From an uncultured Reyranella sp. (GTDB taxonomy: Bacteria > Pseudomonadota > Alphaproteobacteria > Reyranellales > Reyranellaceae): DNA of 64,000 nt. Position 1 is the stretch's first letter; every line of letters starts with the position of its first letter. This document shows, piece by piece, positions 1-8,390 of this stretch. Made by a program: the position numbers and the translations under genes. The DNA is taken from NCBI GenBank assembly GCA_937915145.1, contig CALDNT010000075.1, positions 36,265 through 100,264 of the forward strand. Direction: 5' to 3'. The notes under the pieces are model-generated. The model was not told the DNA's origin, did not search any database, and saw only the letters and a program-made list of their open reading frames with translations.

Positions 1-313
1 GGCAGAGCATGGCGCGGCCGGTGATCGCCGCACTGTGCGGCGCGAGCGCCGGCACCGCCGAGGCAATTTCACCGGCATCGGCTGAGATCATATGGTGTTT
101 TACCGTGTCGCCCAGTTGGCGGAACCACCAGGCGCTCACCTGCGTCAGGACCGCGCCCTTCTGCGGGATCGGCTCGGCCATCACCACGTCGTAGGCGCTG
201 ACCCGGTCGGTCGCCACCAGCAGAAGCCGGTCGGCGTCGACTGCATAGACATCGCGCACCTTGCCCCGCGCGATCCGCTCCAGGGGCAGATCGCTGGCCG
301 TCATCGCGGTCAT
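1..313 (-). CDS. purC: SAICAR synthetase, N-terminal part (runs off the left edge)
   Basis: The product is phosphoribosylaminoimidazole-succinocarboxamide synthase, the cytoplasmic purine-biosynthesis enzyme that joins aspartate to CAIR using ATP. About 104 N-terminal codons are visible on the minus strand and the rest lies beyond base 1. The reading [20 protein letters not shown], followed by RVSAYDVV and [16 protein letters not shown], is the characteristic N-terminal ATP-binding region of PurC. The start used is the ATG at 313; a second in-frame ATG lies three codons in, at 304. It begins 1 base past the stop of the upstream CMD-family gene, so the two are probably co-transcribed. Family assignment is firm; completeness cannot be judged. 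Confidence 0.9.
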   Translation of the reverse strand, partial: MTAMTASDLPLERIARGKVRDVYAVDADRLLLVATDRVSAYDVVMAEPIPQKGAVLTQVSAWWFRQLGDTVKHHMISADAGEIASAVPALAPHSAAITGRAMLC

Positions 314-314
314 G

Positions 315-707
315 CTATTTCTCGTTGCGCATCTCGTGAAACACTTCCTTGGCCGTCAGCATCGCCTCGCGAACCGACGGCAGGCCGATATAGCCGCAAA
401 GATGCATCAGGGCCTCGCTGAGCTCGTCCTCGGTCCAGCCCTCGTTGCGCGCCATCCTCAGGTGAATGGCAAGTTCCGGCCAACGCGCCTGGGAGGTATC
501 GGAGATGACGCAAATCAGCGCCCGCGTCTTCATATCAAGACCGGGCCGCGACCACAGCATGCCGAATACAGCCTCACGAGCATAATCACCGAACTTCTGC
601 ATCATCGGGTCGTCGTACACGCTCTTGTTCATCTTGTCGGCATAGGCCGCACCCATCAGCTTGTTGCGGATCTCGGTGCCCTTCTTGTAGTTCGCGCTCT
701 CGGTCAT
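315..707 (-). CDS. Carboxymuconolactone decarboxylase (CMD/AhpD-like) family protein
   Basis: This 130-residue protein belongs to the small helical CMD family, which includes 4-carboxymuconolactone decarboxylases and AhpD-type proteins. The central stretch [17 protein letters not shown], followed by [22 protein letters not shown], is the family core. The AhpD CxxC redox pair is absent, so a peroxidase-reductase role is unlikely and the real substrate is unknown. The start at 707 is chosen because GGAGGAAAG lies just upstream; a longer reading to 764 has no such site. It lies directly before purC on the same strand and divergent from kup. Confidence 0.8.
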   Translation of the reverse strand: MTESANYKKGTEIRNKLMGAAYADKMNKSVYDDPMMQKFGDYAREAVFGMLWSRPGLDMKTRALICVISDTSQARWPELAIHLRMARNEGWTEDELSEALMHLCGYIGLPSVREAMLTAKEVFHEMRNEK

Positions 708-797
708 CTTTCCTCCAATCGGCATTCCGGGCTGCAGCGTCGGGGAATTCGCCTGTAGGATCAATCACTCGTTACGGGGAGCGGCGGCGAAACCAGG

Positions 798-2690
798 ATG
801 ACCGGCAACAATCCACAGACGGCGCCAACCCGCCAACGCACCGCGAAGCTAACCCTGGCAGCGCTGGGCGTCGTGTTCGGCGACATCGGGACCAGCCCCC
901 TCTATACCGTCAGTACGTGCTTCAGCGATTACACGGGCATCCAGCCGACTGTCGAGAACGTGCTGGGCATGCTGTCGCTGATCACCTGGGCGCTGATCAT
1001 CGTTGTTACCCTGAAGTACGTCGTCGTGGTGATGCGCGCGGACAACCACGGTGAAGGTGGCGTGCTGGCGCTGATGGCGCTGGTGCTGCAGGAAGCCGGC
1101 CTGTCCGAACGCCGGCGGCGGATTTACATGTTACTCGGCATCGCGGGCGCCGCGCTCTTTTACGGCGATTGCCTGCTGACACCCGCAATCTCGGTCCTGA
1201 GTGCGGTCGAGGGCCTCAACGTCGCAACGCCCGACTTTGCCCCCCTGGTAGTGCCGATCTCGATCGGCCTGATCGTGGGATTGTTCGCCATGCAGCGCTT
1301 CGGGACCGCCAGCGTCGGCCGCTGGTTCGGACCGATCATGCTGACATGGTTCATTGTCCTGTTCGTGCTCGGCGCCTGGCACGTCGTCAATCACCCACGC
1401 GTACTGGCGGCTCTTTCGCCCCTGCACGCGTTCGAGTTCGCCCTTCGCCACAAGTTCGTGGCCTTCGTCGCTCTGGGGGCGATCACACTCGCCTTCACCG
1501 GCGCCGAGGCGCTTTACGCCGATATGGGCCATTTTGGCCGCACGCCCATCCGCACGGCGTGGCTCGTGCTCGTGCTGCCGGCGCTGCTCGCCAACTACTA
1601 CGGCCAAGGCGCACTGCTGCTGGACGATCCCACATCGCTCGAGAATCCATTCTTCCGCCTCGCGCCGCGCTGGGCTCTCTATCCACTGGTTGGCCTTGCC
1701 ACGGTGGCAACCGTGATCGCCTCGCAGGCGACGATTTCGGGCGCGTTCTCGATGGCCCAACAAGCTACCTTTCTGGGTTTGAGCCCGCGCGTGCGCATCC
1801 AGCACACCTCGGCCAGAGAGTTCGGGCAGATCTATGTTCCGGCAGTCAACTGGCTGCAGCTTGCTGGCGTCGTGACACTCATCCTGGTCTTCACCAAGTC
1901 CTCGAACATTGCTGCCGCCTATGGCATCGCCGTTACGGGCACGATGCTGGTGACCAGCGTGCTGATGCTCAGCCTGGCCGTGCGCGGATGGAAGTGGAGC
2001 TGGCTGGCAGCGTTACCGATTTTCGGTGGCTTCATCGCCGTCGATGTCGCGTTGGTTTCGTCCAACATGTTGAAATTCTTTCACGGCGGCTGGGTGCCAC
2101 TGGCAGTCGCCGCGGTTGTTTTCACGGCGATGTGGACGTGGTTGAGAGGCCGTCTCGCTGTTTCACTGCGCGAGAAGGAACGAACGGTGCCGATTGCCGA
2201 GCTGCTGGGGTCCATAAAGCCCGAAGGGCTGCACCGGCCGAAAGGCACTGCAGTCTACCTCACGGCCCTTTCGGATAACGCCTCCAACTGCCTGATGCGC
2301 AACCTCCGGCACAACGAAGTGCTGCACGAAAGCGTCATTCTGCTCACCATCCAGGTGGCCGATGAGCCCTTCGTGTCATCGGCGATGCGGTCGCAACTTG
2401 CCGATCTGGGCATCGGCGTGCACCGGGTCGTGCTGCGTTACGGATTTGTGGAGCGGCCCGACGTAGAGCGCGATCTCGCCACGCTCTCCGCCAAGGGAAT
2501 CCTCGTCGATCCCGCGCACACGTCCTACTTTATTGGCCGCAACAGCATCGTGGGTGGTGACCGACCGCTGCTGCCGCGCTGGCAGCAGAAGCTGTTTCTG
2601 ATGCTGGCCCGCTTCTCCACCAGTCCAGGCGACTTCTTGGGCCTGCCAGCCAATAACGTGATCGAACTCGGTGGCCGGATCGAAATTTAG
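798..2690 (+). CDS. kup: Kup family low-affinity potassium transporter
   Basis: The product is a 630-residue inner-membrane K+ uptake protein of the KUP/HAK/KT family, which takes up potassium with protons. The N-terminus carries the family signature VVFGDIGTSPLYT at about residues 26-38. About twelve hydrophobic segments follow to about residue 450. A hydrophilic cytoplasmic tail then contains GTAVYLT and HESVILLTI, typical of Kup C-termini. Length is normal for the family. It faces away from the CMD/purC pair across a 90-bp gap. Its stop lies 3 bp from the convergent VOC gene, with no obvious terminator between them. Confidence 0.95.
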   Translation: MTGNNPQTAPTRQRTAKLTLAALGVVFGDIGTSPLYTVSTCFSDYTGIQPTVENVLGMLSLITWALIIVVTLKYVVVVMRADNHGEGGVLALMALVLQEAGLSERRRRIYMLLGIAGAALFYGDCLLTPAISVLSAVEGLNVATPDFAPLVVPISIGLIVGLFAMQRFGTASVGRWFGPIMLTWFIVLFVLGAWHVVNHPRVLAALSPLHAFEFALRHKFVAFVALGAITLAFTGAEALYADMGHFGRTPIRTAWLVLVLPALLANYYGQGALLLDDPTSLENPFFRLAPRWALYPLVGLATVATVIASQATISGAFSMAQQATFLGLSPRVRIQHTSAREFGQIYVPAVNWLQLAGVVTLILVFTKSSNIAAAYGIAVTGTMLVTSVLMLSLAVRGWKWSWLAALPIFGGFIAVDVALVSSNMLKFFHGGWVPLAVAAVVFTAMWTWLRGRLAVSLREKERTVPIAELLGSIKPEGLHRPKGTAVYLTALSDNASNCLMRNLRHNEVLHESVILLTIQVADEPFVSSAMRSQLADLGIGVHRVVLRYGFVERPDVERDLATLSAKGILVDPAHTSYFIGRNSIVGGDRPLLPRWQQKLFLMLARFSTSPGDFLGLPANNVIELGGRIEI

Positions 2691-2693
2691 ACG

Positions 2694-3047
2694 CTACCAT
2701 TCACCGCAACCGAATCTCAGCAGGTTGCCGTGCGGATCATGGATATGGAACTCCTTCATGTTCCACGGCCGCACTTCGAAGGATGACAGGCTCGGTACGC
2801 GATTCTGCTTGAATTCCTCAAACAGCACCGACACCTGGCCGCCACGTATGTAGCAGGATGTATTCTCGGGAAACTGACGCTGGTCGGTCTTCCAGAAATG
2901 CAGCTCGATGTCGTCGCGCTTGACGATGAGATAGTGAGGCATCTCGTAGCGGACGGCGAAGCCGAGTTGCCAGACGTAGAAGTCACGCGTCTCGGGAATG
3001 TCGAGTGACGCCAGGATCGGAATGCAGCGTGCGGGGTCGCACATCAC
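2694..3047 (-). CDS. VOC-superfamily (glyoxalase/bleomycin-resistance-like) protein
   Basis: This small one-domain VOC protein of 116-117 residues contains two beta-alpha-beta-beta-beta modules. Seen in sequence are IPILASLDIPETRDFYVWQL, then DDIELHFWKTDQ, and C-terminal KEFHIHDPHGNLLRFG, the usual last strand with the metal or ligand-binding region. Proteins of this shape include bleomycin-binding proteins and metalloenzymes; the substrate cannot be told. It starts at GTG 3047 (GTGA overlap with the upstream stop) or ATG 3044. It is the third gene of an overlapping operon read from the Fur-like box near 3860. Confidence 0.8.
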   Translation of the reverse strand: MMCDPARCIPILASLDIPETRDFYVWQLGFAVRYEMPHYLIVKRDDIELHFWKTDQRQFPENTSCYIRGGQVSVLFEEFKQNRVPSLSSFEVRPWNMKEFHIHDPHGNLLRFGCGEW

Positions 3048-3307
3048 GCGTCAAAACCCGTGAGCGAAATCGCGCCACTCATCGGTGGCTGGAGCCCGCG
3101 CACCAAAAGGTCGGCGAGACGCGCGAAGATGCGGCCGGCCTCGACACAGCCAACATCCTGAACGACCACTTCAGCGGCAATGTTGAGCAGCGCATTACCG
3201 GCAAGATCGCGACACTCCGGCGGCAATCCTTCGATCACCTCAGCGATCACTCGCATTGCCGACTGAAGGTCGGCAAGACGATCAGGCGCCGGTGCGGCCG
3301 CGATCAA
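3044..3307 (-). CDS. Hypothetical protein, middle gene of the small operon
   Basis: I do not recognise this 87-residue protein. It is mostly helical in appearance (DRLADLQSAMRVIAEVIEGL, then NALLNIAAEVVVQDVG) and has no signal peptide or membrane segment. The TTG at 3307 overlaps the upstream stop by four bases (TTGA), and its own stop overlaps the GTG of the VOC gene, so translational coupling on both sides supports it being real. An alternative ATG start is at 3256. Its place downstream of a Fur-like box suggests iron-responsive expression, but that is inference. Confidence 0.55.
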   Translation of the reverse strand: MIAAAPAPDRLADLQSAMRVIAEVIEGLPPECRDLAGNALLNIAAEVVVQDVGCVEAGRIFARLADLLVRGLQPPMSGAISLTGFDA

Positions 3308-3801
3308 TTGAGCCGTCCGCCGGACTGGCCGTGCGATGGGGCGAACCTTAGCCCCGCGCTCTCCAGAGCCACGGCAAACGCCTTCAATCGGATGGCGGCA
3401 ACGCGCGAAGCGGTCGGCGCCATCATCACGTCGAGCGAGGCCAGGAGCGGAGCGTCATAGTCACCCTGCGCCAAACCGCACAAAGCGACCAGCGTCGCCT
3501 CATCGCCGCTCACCTTGGAACAAGTCGGCAGGTGAATTTCCATCGCCCGCCGGGCGCCAAACAGGAAGGCGTCCATAGCAATCGCAAAGTCCGGCAGTGC
3601 CTCCAGAAGACCTGCCATCTGGAAGCCGCGATGGAGCGTCGATCCCTCGGCAGGCAAGGCCCGGTCGCATTGCCACTGGCGCAATGCCCACAGCACGAAG
3701 CGCTCGCTGATGGGCAAAGCGCAGGCGCAACCGAGCCGGCCGCAGCCCGCGCGTGGTTTCGCCTGGAGAGTGCTAAGTCTCTGTTCTGACGGACTTTCCA
3801 T
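3304..3801 (-). CDS. Hypothetical cysteine-containing protein divergent from hemP
   Basis: This 165-residue protein is of unknown function. Near the N-terminus it carries a close cysteine cluster, CGRLGCAC (about residues 19-26), and a further cysteine in LPTCSK. The rest looks helical, with no export signal. The start at 3801 is preceded by GGAGAG; longer readings run through the regulatory region and are not supported. It is the first gene of a three-gene overlapping operon whose promoter overlaps the Fur-like box shared with hemP, so a role linked to iron or haem is plausible but unproven. Confidence 0.65.
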   Translation of the reverse strand: MESPSEQRLSTLQAKPRAGCGRLGCACALPISERFVLWALRQWQCDRALPAEGSTLHRGFQMAGLLEALPDFAIAMDAFLFGARRAMEIHLPTCSKVSGDEATLVALCGLAQGDYDAPLLASLDVMMAPTASRVAAIRLKAFAVALESAGLRFAPSHGQSGGRLN

Positions 3802-3841
3802 GATCTCTCCGCGCGGTGGTTGCGTGTTGACAGGCGATGTC

Positions 3842-3869
3842 ATTCTATGCAATTGAGAATCAATCTCAA
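3842..3869 (-). promoter_or_regulatory. Promoter of the divergent small-gene operon, overlapped by the Fur-like box
   Basis: On the minus strand TTGAGA (3869-3864) is followed after 16 bp by TAGAAT (3847-3842), a reasonable sigma-70-type pair. The start codon at 3801 lies about 40 bp downstream. The Fur-like box covers the -35 element and most of the spacer, so repression under iron sufficiency would be expected. Confidence 0.45.
3853..3869. promoter_or_regulatory. Fur-like operator
   Basis: TTGAGAATCAATCTCAA is a near-palindrome resembling the core of Fur/iron-box sites (TGAGAAT...TCTCA). It lies between the divergent start codons at 3801 and 3893, just ahead of hemP and the haem-uptake operon. 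A TTGACA that could serve as a hemP -35 is at 3827-3832. Iron regulation of the haem operon is well established in related bacteria; binding here is inferred. Confidence 0.65.
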
Positions 3870-3892
3870 CCTGAAAGGATGATGAGAAGCAC

Positions 3893-4075
3893 ATGGACCA
3901 TTCATCGCCGCCGGATCGGGGAGGTGAAAGTCGGCCCGGCGACCCGGGGCACAACACGCCGGTCGCCGATAGCACCACACTGCTGAGCGGTCATCGCGAG
4001 TTGATCATCCGCCACGGCGCCGACACCTACCGCCTCCAGGTCACCGCTTCCAACAAGCTGATCCTCACCAAGTAA
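3893..4075 (+). CDS. hemP: Hemin uptake protein HemP
   Basis: This 60-residue protein ends in the HemP/HmuP domain: TTLLSGHRELIIRHGADTYR is followed by LQVTASNKLILTK. In rhizobia and Bradyrhizobium the equivalent HmuP is a co-activator needed for expression of the haem receptor gene, and a similar regulatory job is likely here. It directly follows the Fur-like box and precedes the haem receptor gene by about 110 bp. The N-terminal 25 residues are hydrophilic and unconserved. The start ATG has a GA-rich sequence (GGATGATGAGAAG) upstream. Confidence 0.88.
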   Translation: MDHSSPPDRGGESRPGDPGHNTPVADSTTLLSGHRELIIRHGADTYRLQVTASNKLILTK

Positions 4076-4082
4076 TCAAACC

Positions 4083-4104
4083 CCGAGGAGCCATCCCTCC
4101 TCGG
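4083..4104 (+). promoter_or_regulatory. Stem-loop between hemP and the haem receptor gene
   Basis: A perfect 8-bp stem (CCGAGGAG at 4083-4090 pairs with CTCCTCGG at 4097-4104) with a 6-base loop begins 7 bases after the hemP stop. No U-run follows it immediately; a T6 run appears only at 4163-4168. It could be a partial terminator, an attenuator or an RNA-processing site setting hemP versus receptor levels. Confidence 0.4.
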
Positions 4105-4185
4105 CCAAACTGCCCAGCCAGCCGGTCCAACTTGCTCGGACCCAGCAGCCAGCCAGGCGTCCTTTTTTGTTTTGGGGACCTGGCT

Positions 4186-6429
4186 ATGAAAATACATTCA
4201 CTCCTCTCAATCTTGCTCGCAACGACAGCAATCGGCGGTTCGATCGCAATACCCGTGCTGGCGCAGACGCCACCCGTGTCGACGCCCGCCTCATCGACCC
4301 CGGCACCGGTCACGCATCCCATCCCGACGCAACTCGACGCCGTGACGACCGCGGCCACCCGCAACAAACGCCCACTCGACGACGTAGCGGCCACCGTGTC
4401 GGTGACGACGACAGAGGACATCGACCGCGAGAACATGCAAGACATCCGCGACTTGGTGCGCAACGAGCCCGGCGTCACGGTCGGCAACAACCCGAACCGC
4501 GCCGGTTTCCAGAATTTCGTGATCCGCGGTATCGGCGGCAACCGCGTGCTGATCATCGTCGACGGCATGCGCCAGCCCGATTTCCCCGACAGCAACACCG
4601 GCGCCGGCACCTACACGCGCGAGCAACCCGACCTCGAAGACATCAAGCGGGTCGAGATCATCCGCGGGCCTGCATCGGCGCTCTATGGCTCCGACGCGAT
4701 CGGCGGCGTGGTGGCCTATACGACCAAGGACCCGGGTGACTACATGAGGGACGGCCGCAACATCTACGGCAGCGTGAAGGCTGCCTACAGTGGCGCCAAC
4801 CAGCAATTCGCCGAGACGTTCACAGGTGCGGTACGGTCTGGCAATGTCGAAGTCCTCGGCATCTATACCCGACGCGACGGCCAAGAGTACACGCCGGCAC
4901 AATCCTCGCTCGGTCCCAATCCAACGACCTGGTTCAACAACGATTTCCTCGCCAAGCTGGTGATCAGGCCGAGCGACGTCGATACGCTCCGCATCACCGG
5001 CGGCTACACCCAGGGTAAGCAAAGCACCCAGGTGCTGTCCGGCGTCGGCGTCTTTCCGAGTCTATTCACGCGCGTCTACGACGAATGGGGGCAGGACTAC
5101 ACCGACACTTACCGGATCAGCGGCCAATGGGTGCACGAAGCACCGATCGGCTTCATCGACCGGGTCGACTTCCTGGCCTACTACAACTCGGTCACGACCC
5201 AAGCCGATACCTACCAGCTCCGCGGTGCAACCGCCGGCATCATCCCGACCAATGCGCGGGCGACATCGTCCCTATTCAATCAGGCGGTTTCCGGCGCCGA
5301 GTTGCAGATGAACACCGACGCAAGGCTCTTCGACTTGCGCAACTTCCTGACCTATGGCTTGAGCTTCGCCTATACGTCGACGAGCCGGCCACGCAATCGC
5401 GCCGCGATCACCCTGGCGACCGGCGTGACGACCCAGGTTGTGGGTGGCGAGACCTACCCCAACAAGAACTTCCCCGACACTGACACCATCCAGGCCGGCG
5501 CTTACCTCCAGGACGAGATCACAGCCTTCGACGGCCGGCTCGTCGTCACGCCGGCTGTGCGGCTTGACTACTACAGCCTCACGCCCGATCCCGATCGCTA
5601 TTTCTGGAATTCCACCGGAGCGACACTGGGCATCATTCCGACCGCGAGCACCTATCTATCGGCCTCGCCCAAGCTCGGCGTGGTCTATCACTTCACCGAT
5701 ACCTACGCGAGCTACTTCCAGTACTCGACCGGCTTCCGCGCGCCGCCGTACGACAACGCCAATTTCGGCTTCACCAACACCGCGTCATTTTACCAGATCC
5801 TGCCGAATGCCAACCTGAAGCCCGAGACGGCCAACAGTTTTGAAGTCGGCTTTCGCGGCAAATACGCCACCGGATCGAGCTGGCAGCTCACCGGCTTCTA
5901 CAATCGCTACAACAACTTCATCGAAACGGTCGTGGTCGGCCAAGTCGGACCTGTCACGCAATTCCAATACGTCAACCTCACGAACGTCACGATCTGGGGC
6001 GTCGAGGCGCGGGGCGAATATCGTTTCACACCGGACTGGGCGATCCTCGGCTGGACAGCCTTTGCCCAAGGTACGGATACCAGGACAGGCCTCCCCGTGG
6101 ATTCCGTCAGCCCGTGGGCCTCGCAGGCGCGCATCCGCTACGGTGGCGAAAAAGGCCTCAACGCACAAATCATCGGCACGATGGTTGCCCAGCATAGCCA
6201 GGTTAGCAACCCGACCTTCTTCCAGACGCCGGCCTACTTCAACCTCGATGCCACGATCGGATACACCTTCGGCAACCACATCAAGCTGAATGCTGGCGCC
6301 TTCAACATCACCGACGCCAAGTACTGGAACTCCGCCGACGTGATCGGCATTTCCAACACCAACCCGCAGCTCGATCTTTACGCCCAACCCGCCCGCTATT
6401 TTGGCGTCAATCTCACGGCCAGATGGTAG
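4186..6429 (+). CDS. TonB-dependent haem/haemoglobin receptor
   Basis: The product is an outer-membrane haem receptor of about 747 residues. A signal peptide (MKIHSLLSILLATTAIGGSI, cleaved near VLAQ) is followed by a proline/threonine-rich linker. The TonB box region is near LDAVTTAATR. The plug domain contains IRGIGGNRVLIIVDGMR and VEIIRGPASALYGSDAIGG, both typical of the haemoglobin/transferrin-type receptors. The C-terminal half is a beta-barrel ending in the aromatic FGVNLTARW. The start at 4186 is chosen for the signal peptide; a longer reading from 4132 adds 18 non-signal residues. The tonB gene overlaps its stop, so receptor and energiser are co-translated. Confidence 0.93.
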   Translation: MKIHSLLSILLATTAIGGSIAIPVLAQTPPVSTPASSTPAPVTHPIPTQLDAVTTAATRNKRPLDDVAATVSVTTTEDIDRENMQDIRDLVRNEPGVTVGNNPNRAGFQNFVIRGIGGNRVLIIVDGMRQPDFPDSNTGAGTYTREQPDLEDIKRVEIIRGPASALYGSDAIGGVVAYTTKDPGDYMRDGRNIYGSVKAAYSGANQQFAETFTGAVRSGNVEVLGIYTRRDGQEYTPAQSSLGPNPTTWFNNDFLAKLVIRPSDVDTLRITGGYTQGKQSTQVLSGVGVFPSLFTRVYDEWGQDYTDTYRISGQWVHEAPIGFIDRVDFLAYYNSVTTQADTYQLRGATAGIIPTNARATSSLFNQAVSGAELQMNTDARLFDLRNFLTYGLSFAYTSTSRPRNRAAITLATGVTTQVVGGETYPNKNFPDTDTIQAGAYLQDEITAFDGRLVVTPAVRLDYYSLTPDPDRYFWNSTGATLGIIPTASTYLSASPKLGVVYHFTDTYASYFQYSTGFRAPPYDNANFGFTNTASFYQILPNANLKPETANSFEVGFRGKYATGSSWQLTGFYNRYNNFIETVVVGQVGPVTQFQYVNLTNVTIWGVEARGEYRFTPDWAILGWTAFAQGTDTRTGLPVDSVSPWASQARIRYGGEKGLNAQIIGTMVAQHSQVSNPTFFQTPAYFNLDATIGYTFGNHIKLNAGAFNITDAKYWNSADVIGISNTNPQLDLYAQPARYFGVNLTARW

Positions 6430-7325
6430 TCCCGGCAGCCCTCTCTGCCGGACGACTGCCGGCGCCATCGGCACGCGTAGCCCGCGTGCCGATGGCGTTG
6501 TCACTTGCGCTACACGGGCTCGCCATTGTTCCTCTGGTCCTCGCCGCCGCATCGGGAGGCAGGCCGCTGGATGAAGCCGCCCTCTTTGTCGAATTTTCTC
6601 TGGCCCCGCCCGGCCCCGCCGTTGAGGCCGACGGCACAGATGCACCTGCCGAGCCCTCCCCCTCACCTCCCGATACAGCATCCGAGGTCACGCCCGAGTC
6701 GGCGCAAGAGTTGGAAGCCGCAAAGCAGCAAGTGGAAACGACGATCCCTCAACCACCGCCACCGGAGCCAGAGTCGAAGCCGGAATTGGAACCGGAGGTC
6801 GCCATCGACCTACCGTTGCCCGATGAGCCGCCACCCGTGAATTTCGCCGACTTGAAGCCGGTCGAACCACCCAAGGCAACGCCCAAACCGGAACCAGCCA
6901 AACCACCAGCTCCTCCCAAGCCCAAAGTTCCGGTGGCCCGCCCCGCCGCAAAGCCCGTCGCTGCGACACCGGCAGCGACCGCTCCCACAACGAACGGCTC
7001 GCCGGGGACACAGCTTTCCGCCGCCGCGCCACTATCGTCGGCAATCGTCTGGGAAGGCAAACCGCGCTATCGCGTGCCCCCTCGGCCACCAACCTATCCC
7101 GGTCGGGCGGTCGAGCTAGACCAGCAGGGTGAGGCCTTGGTGCGTGTGCGTCTGGATCCCGACGGTAGCGCTGCCGAGATCGTGCTCTGGCGCAGTAGCG
7201 GCTTTGGCCTGCTCGATCGCGCGGCACTGGCCGCCGTGCGCGGTTGGCACTTCCTCCCCGCCCAGCGCAACGGCCACCCCGTCGCCGCCTGGGTTGAAAT
7301 TCCGGTCCGTTTCCATCTGCGTTGA
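6423..7325 (+). CDS. tonB: TonB-family energy transducer
   Basis: This 300-residue protein passes proton-motive force from ExbBD to the haem receptor. An N-terminal cytoplasmic tail is followed by one membrane segment (VPMALSLALHGLAIVPLVLA, about residues 23-42). A long proline/glutamate/lysine-rich periplasmic spacer covers about residues 70-190. The TonB C-terminal domain (YPGRAVELDQQGEALVRVRL through GWHFLPAQRNGHPV) covers about residues 215-300. The ATG at 6423 overlaps the receptor stop by seven bases. No exbB/exbD are in this window, so they must be elsewhere. The dedicated tonB suggests a private partner for this receptor. Confidence 0.92.
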   Translation: MVVPAALSAGRLPAPSARVARVPMALSLALHGLAIVPLVLAAASGGRPLDEAALFVEFSLAPPGPAVEADGTDAPAEPSPSPPDTASEVTPESAQELEAAKQQVETTIPQPPPPEPESKPELEPEVAIDLPLPDEPPPVNFADLKPVEPPKATPKPEPAKPPAPPKPKVPVARPAAKPVAATPAATAPTTNGSPGTQLSAAAPLSSAIVWEGKPRYRVPPRPPTYPGRAVELDQQGEALVRVRLDPDGSAAEIVLWRSSGFGLLDRAALAAVRGWHFLPAQRNGHPVAAWVEIPVRFHLR

Positions 7326-7340
7326 AAAAAGGAGAGTCTC

Positions 7341-8390
7341 ATGCTTACGACCGCCAACACCGACCTTGCCACCCGCTGGACCCGTCTGCGCGGCGAGCAG
7401 CCGACGCTGCGCATCCGCGATGCCGCCACGACACTGGGTGTCGGTGAGGCCGAGCTTGTGGCGCTTGGCGTCGGGCAAACGGCAACCCCGCTCACATCCG
7501 ACTGGCGTGCCCTGCTCAACGACATGCCGTCGGTCGGCCGGGTCATGTGCCTGACCCGCAATGACCATTGCGTGCACGAACGCCACGGGCGCTTCGACGA
7601 TGTCCAGGTCTCGGGCCCGCATGGCATTGTCCTCGGACCCGACATCGACCTGCGCCTCTTCCTCTCGAGCTGGCGATACGGCTTTGCGGTGCGCGAACCG
7701 CTGAAGGACGGTGAGCGGCTCAGCCTGCAATTCTTCGACGATTCGGGCGAGGCCGTGCACAAGATTTACGCCACCGCCGAGACCGACCGGAAAGCCTTCG
7801 ACGTCCTGATCGCCCGCTACCGCACCGAAACACCCCCTGCCGTGGAGATCACGCCGCGCAAGCCCGACACGCCAGACCGGCCCGATACCGAGATCGACGT
7901 CGAGGGTCTGCGCACGGCGTGGCGGGCGATGAAGGACACGCACGAATTCTTCGGCATGCTGGGCAAATTGAAGGTCGGCCGTGTGCAGGCACTTCGCCTG
8001 GCTGGCGAGGAGTTCGCGCGCGAGCTGCCGGCGCGCGCACTACGCTCGGCTATCGAAGCTGCCGGCGCCGACGGCACACCGATCATGATCTTCGTCGGCA
8101 ACCGCGGCTGCATCCAGATTCATACCGGGCCGGTGAAGCGACTGGTCGAGACACATGGCTGGTTCAACGTGCTCGATCCGACTTTCAACCTACACCTCCG
8201 CGACCAGGGCGTTGCCCGGGTCTTTTCGGTACGAAAGCCGACCGACGACGGCATCGTCACGTCGATCGAAGCCTTCGATGAGCACGACCGCAACATCCTG
8301 CTGATGTTCGGGGAGCGCAAGCCCGGCAAGCCCGAGCTTGAGACATGGCGCACCCTGGTGGCACGGATCGAGAAGCAGGCCGCGTCATGA
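7341..8390 (+). CDS. hmuS: Haem-degrading/haem-trafficking factor HmuS (HemS/ChuS family)
   Basis: This cytoplasmic protein of 349 residues has the normal length for HemS/HmuS/ChuS, built from two similar halves. Family members bind haem and either degrade it or hand it on. N-terminal RWTRLRGEQPTLRIRDAATTL and the central VMCLTRNDHCVHERHG, then FVGNRGCIQIHTGPVK and WFNVLDPTFNLHLRD, are recognisable HemS segments. AAAAAAGGAGAG lies just upstream of the ATG at 7341. The stop overlaps the hmuT ATG (ATGA), placing it firmly in the haem operon. Confidence 0.93.
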   Translation: MLTTANTDLATRWTRLRGEQPTLRIRDAATTLGVGEAELVALGVGQTATPLTSDWRALLNDMPSVGRVMCLTRNDHCVHERHGRFDDVQVSGPHGIVLGPDIDLRLFLSSWRYGFAVREPLKDGERLSLQFFDDSGEAVHKIYATAETDRKAFDVLIARYRTETPPAVEITPRKPDTPDRPDTEIDVEGLRTAWRAMKDTHEFFGMLGKLKVGRVQALRLAGEEFARELPARALRSAIEAAGADGTPIMIFVGNRGCIQIHTGPVKRLVETHGWFNVLDPTFNLHLRDQGVARVFSVRKPTDDGIVTSIEAFDEHDRNILLMFGERKPGKPELETWRTLVARIEKQAAS

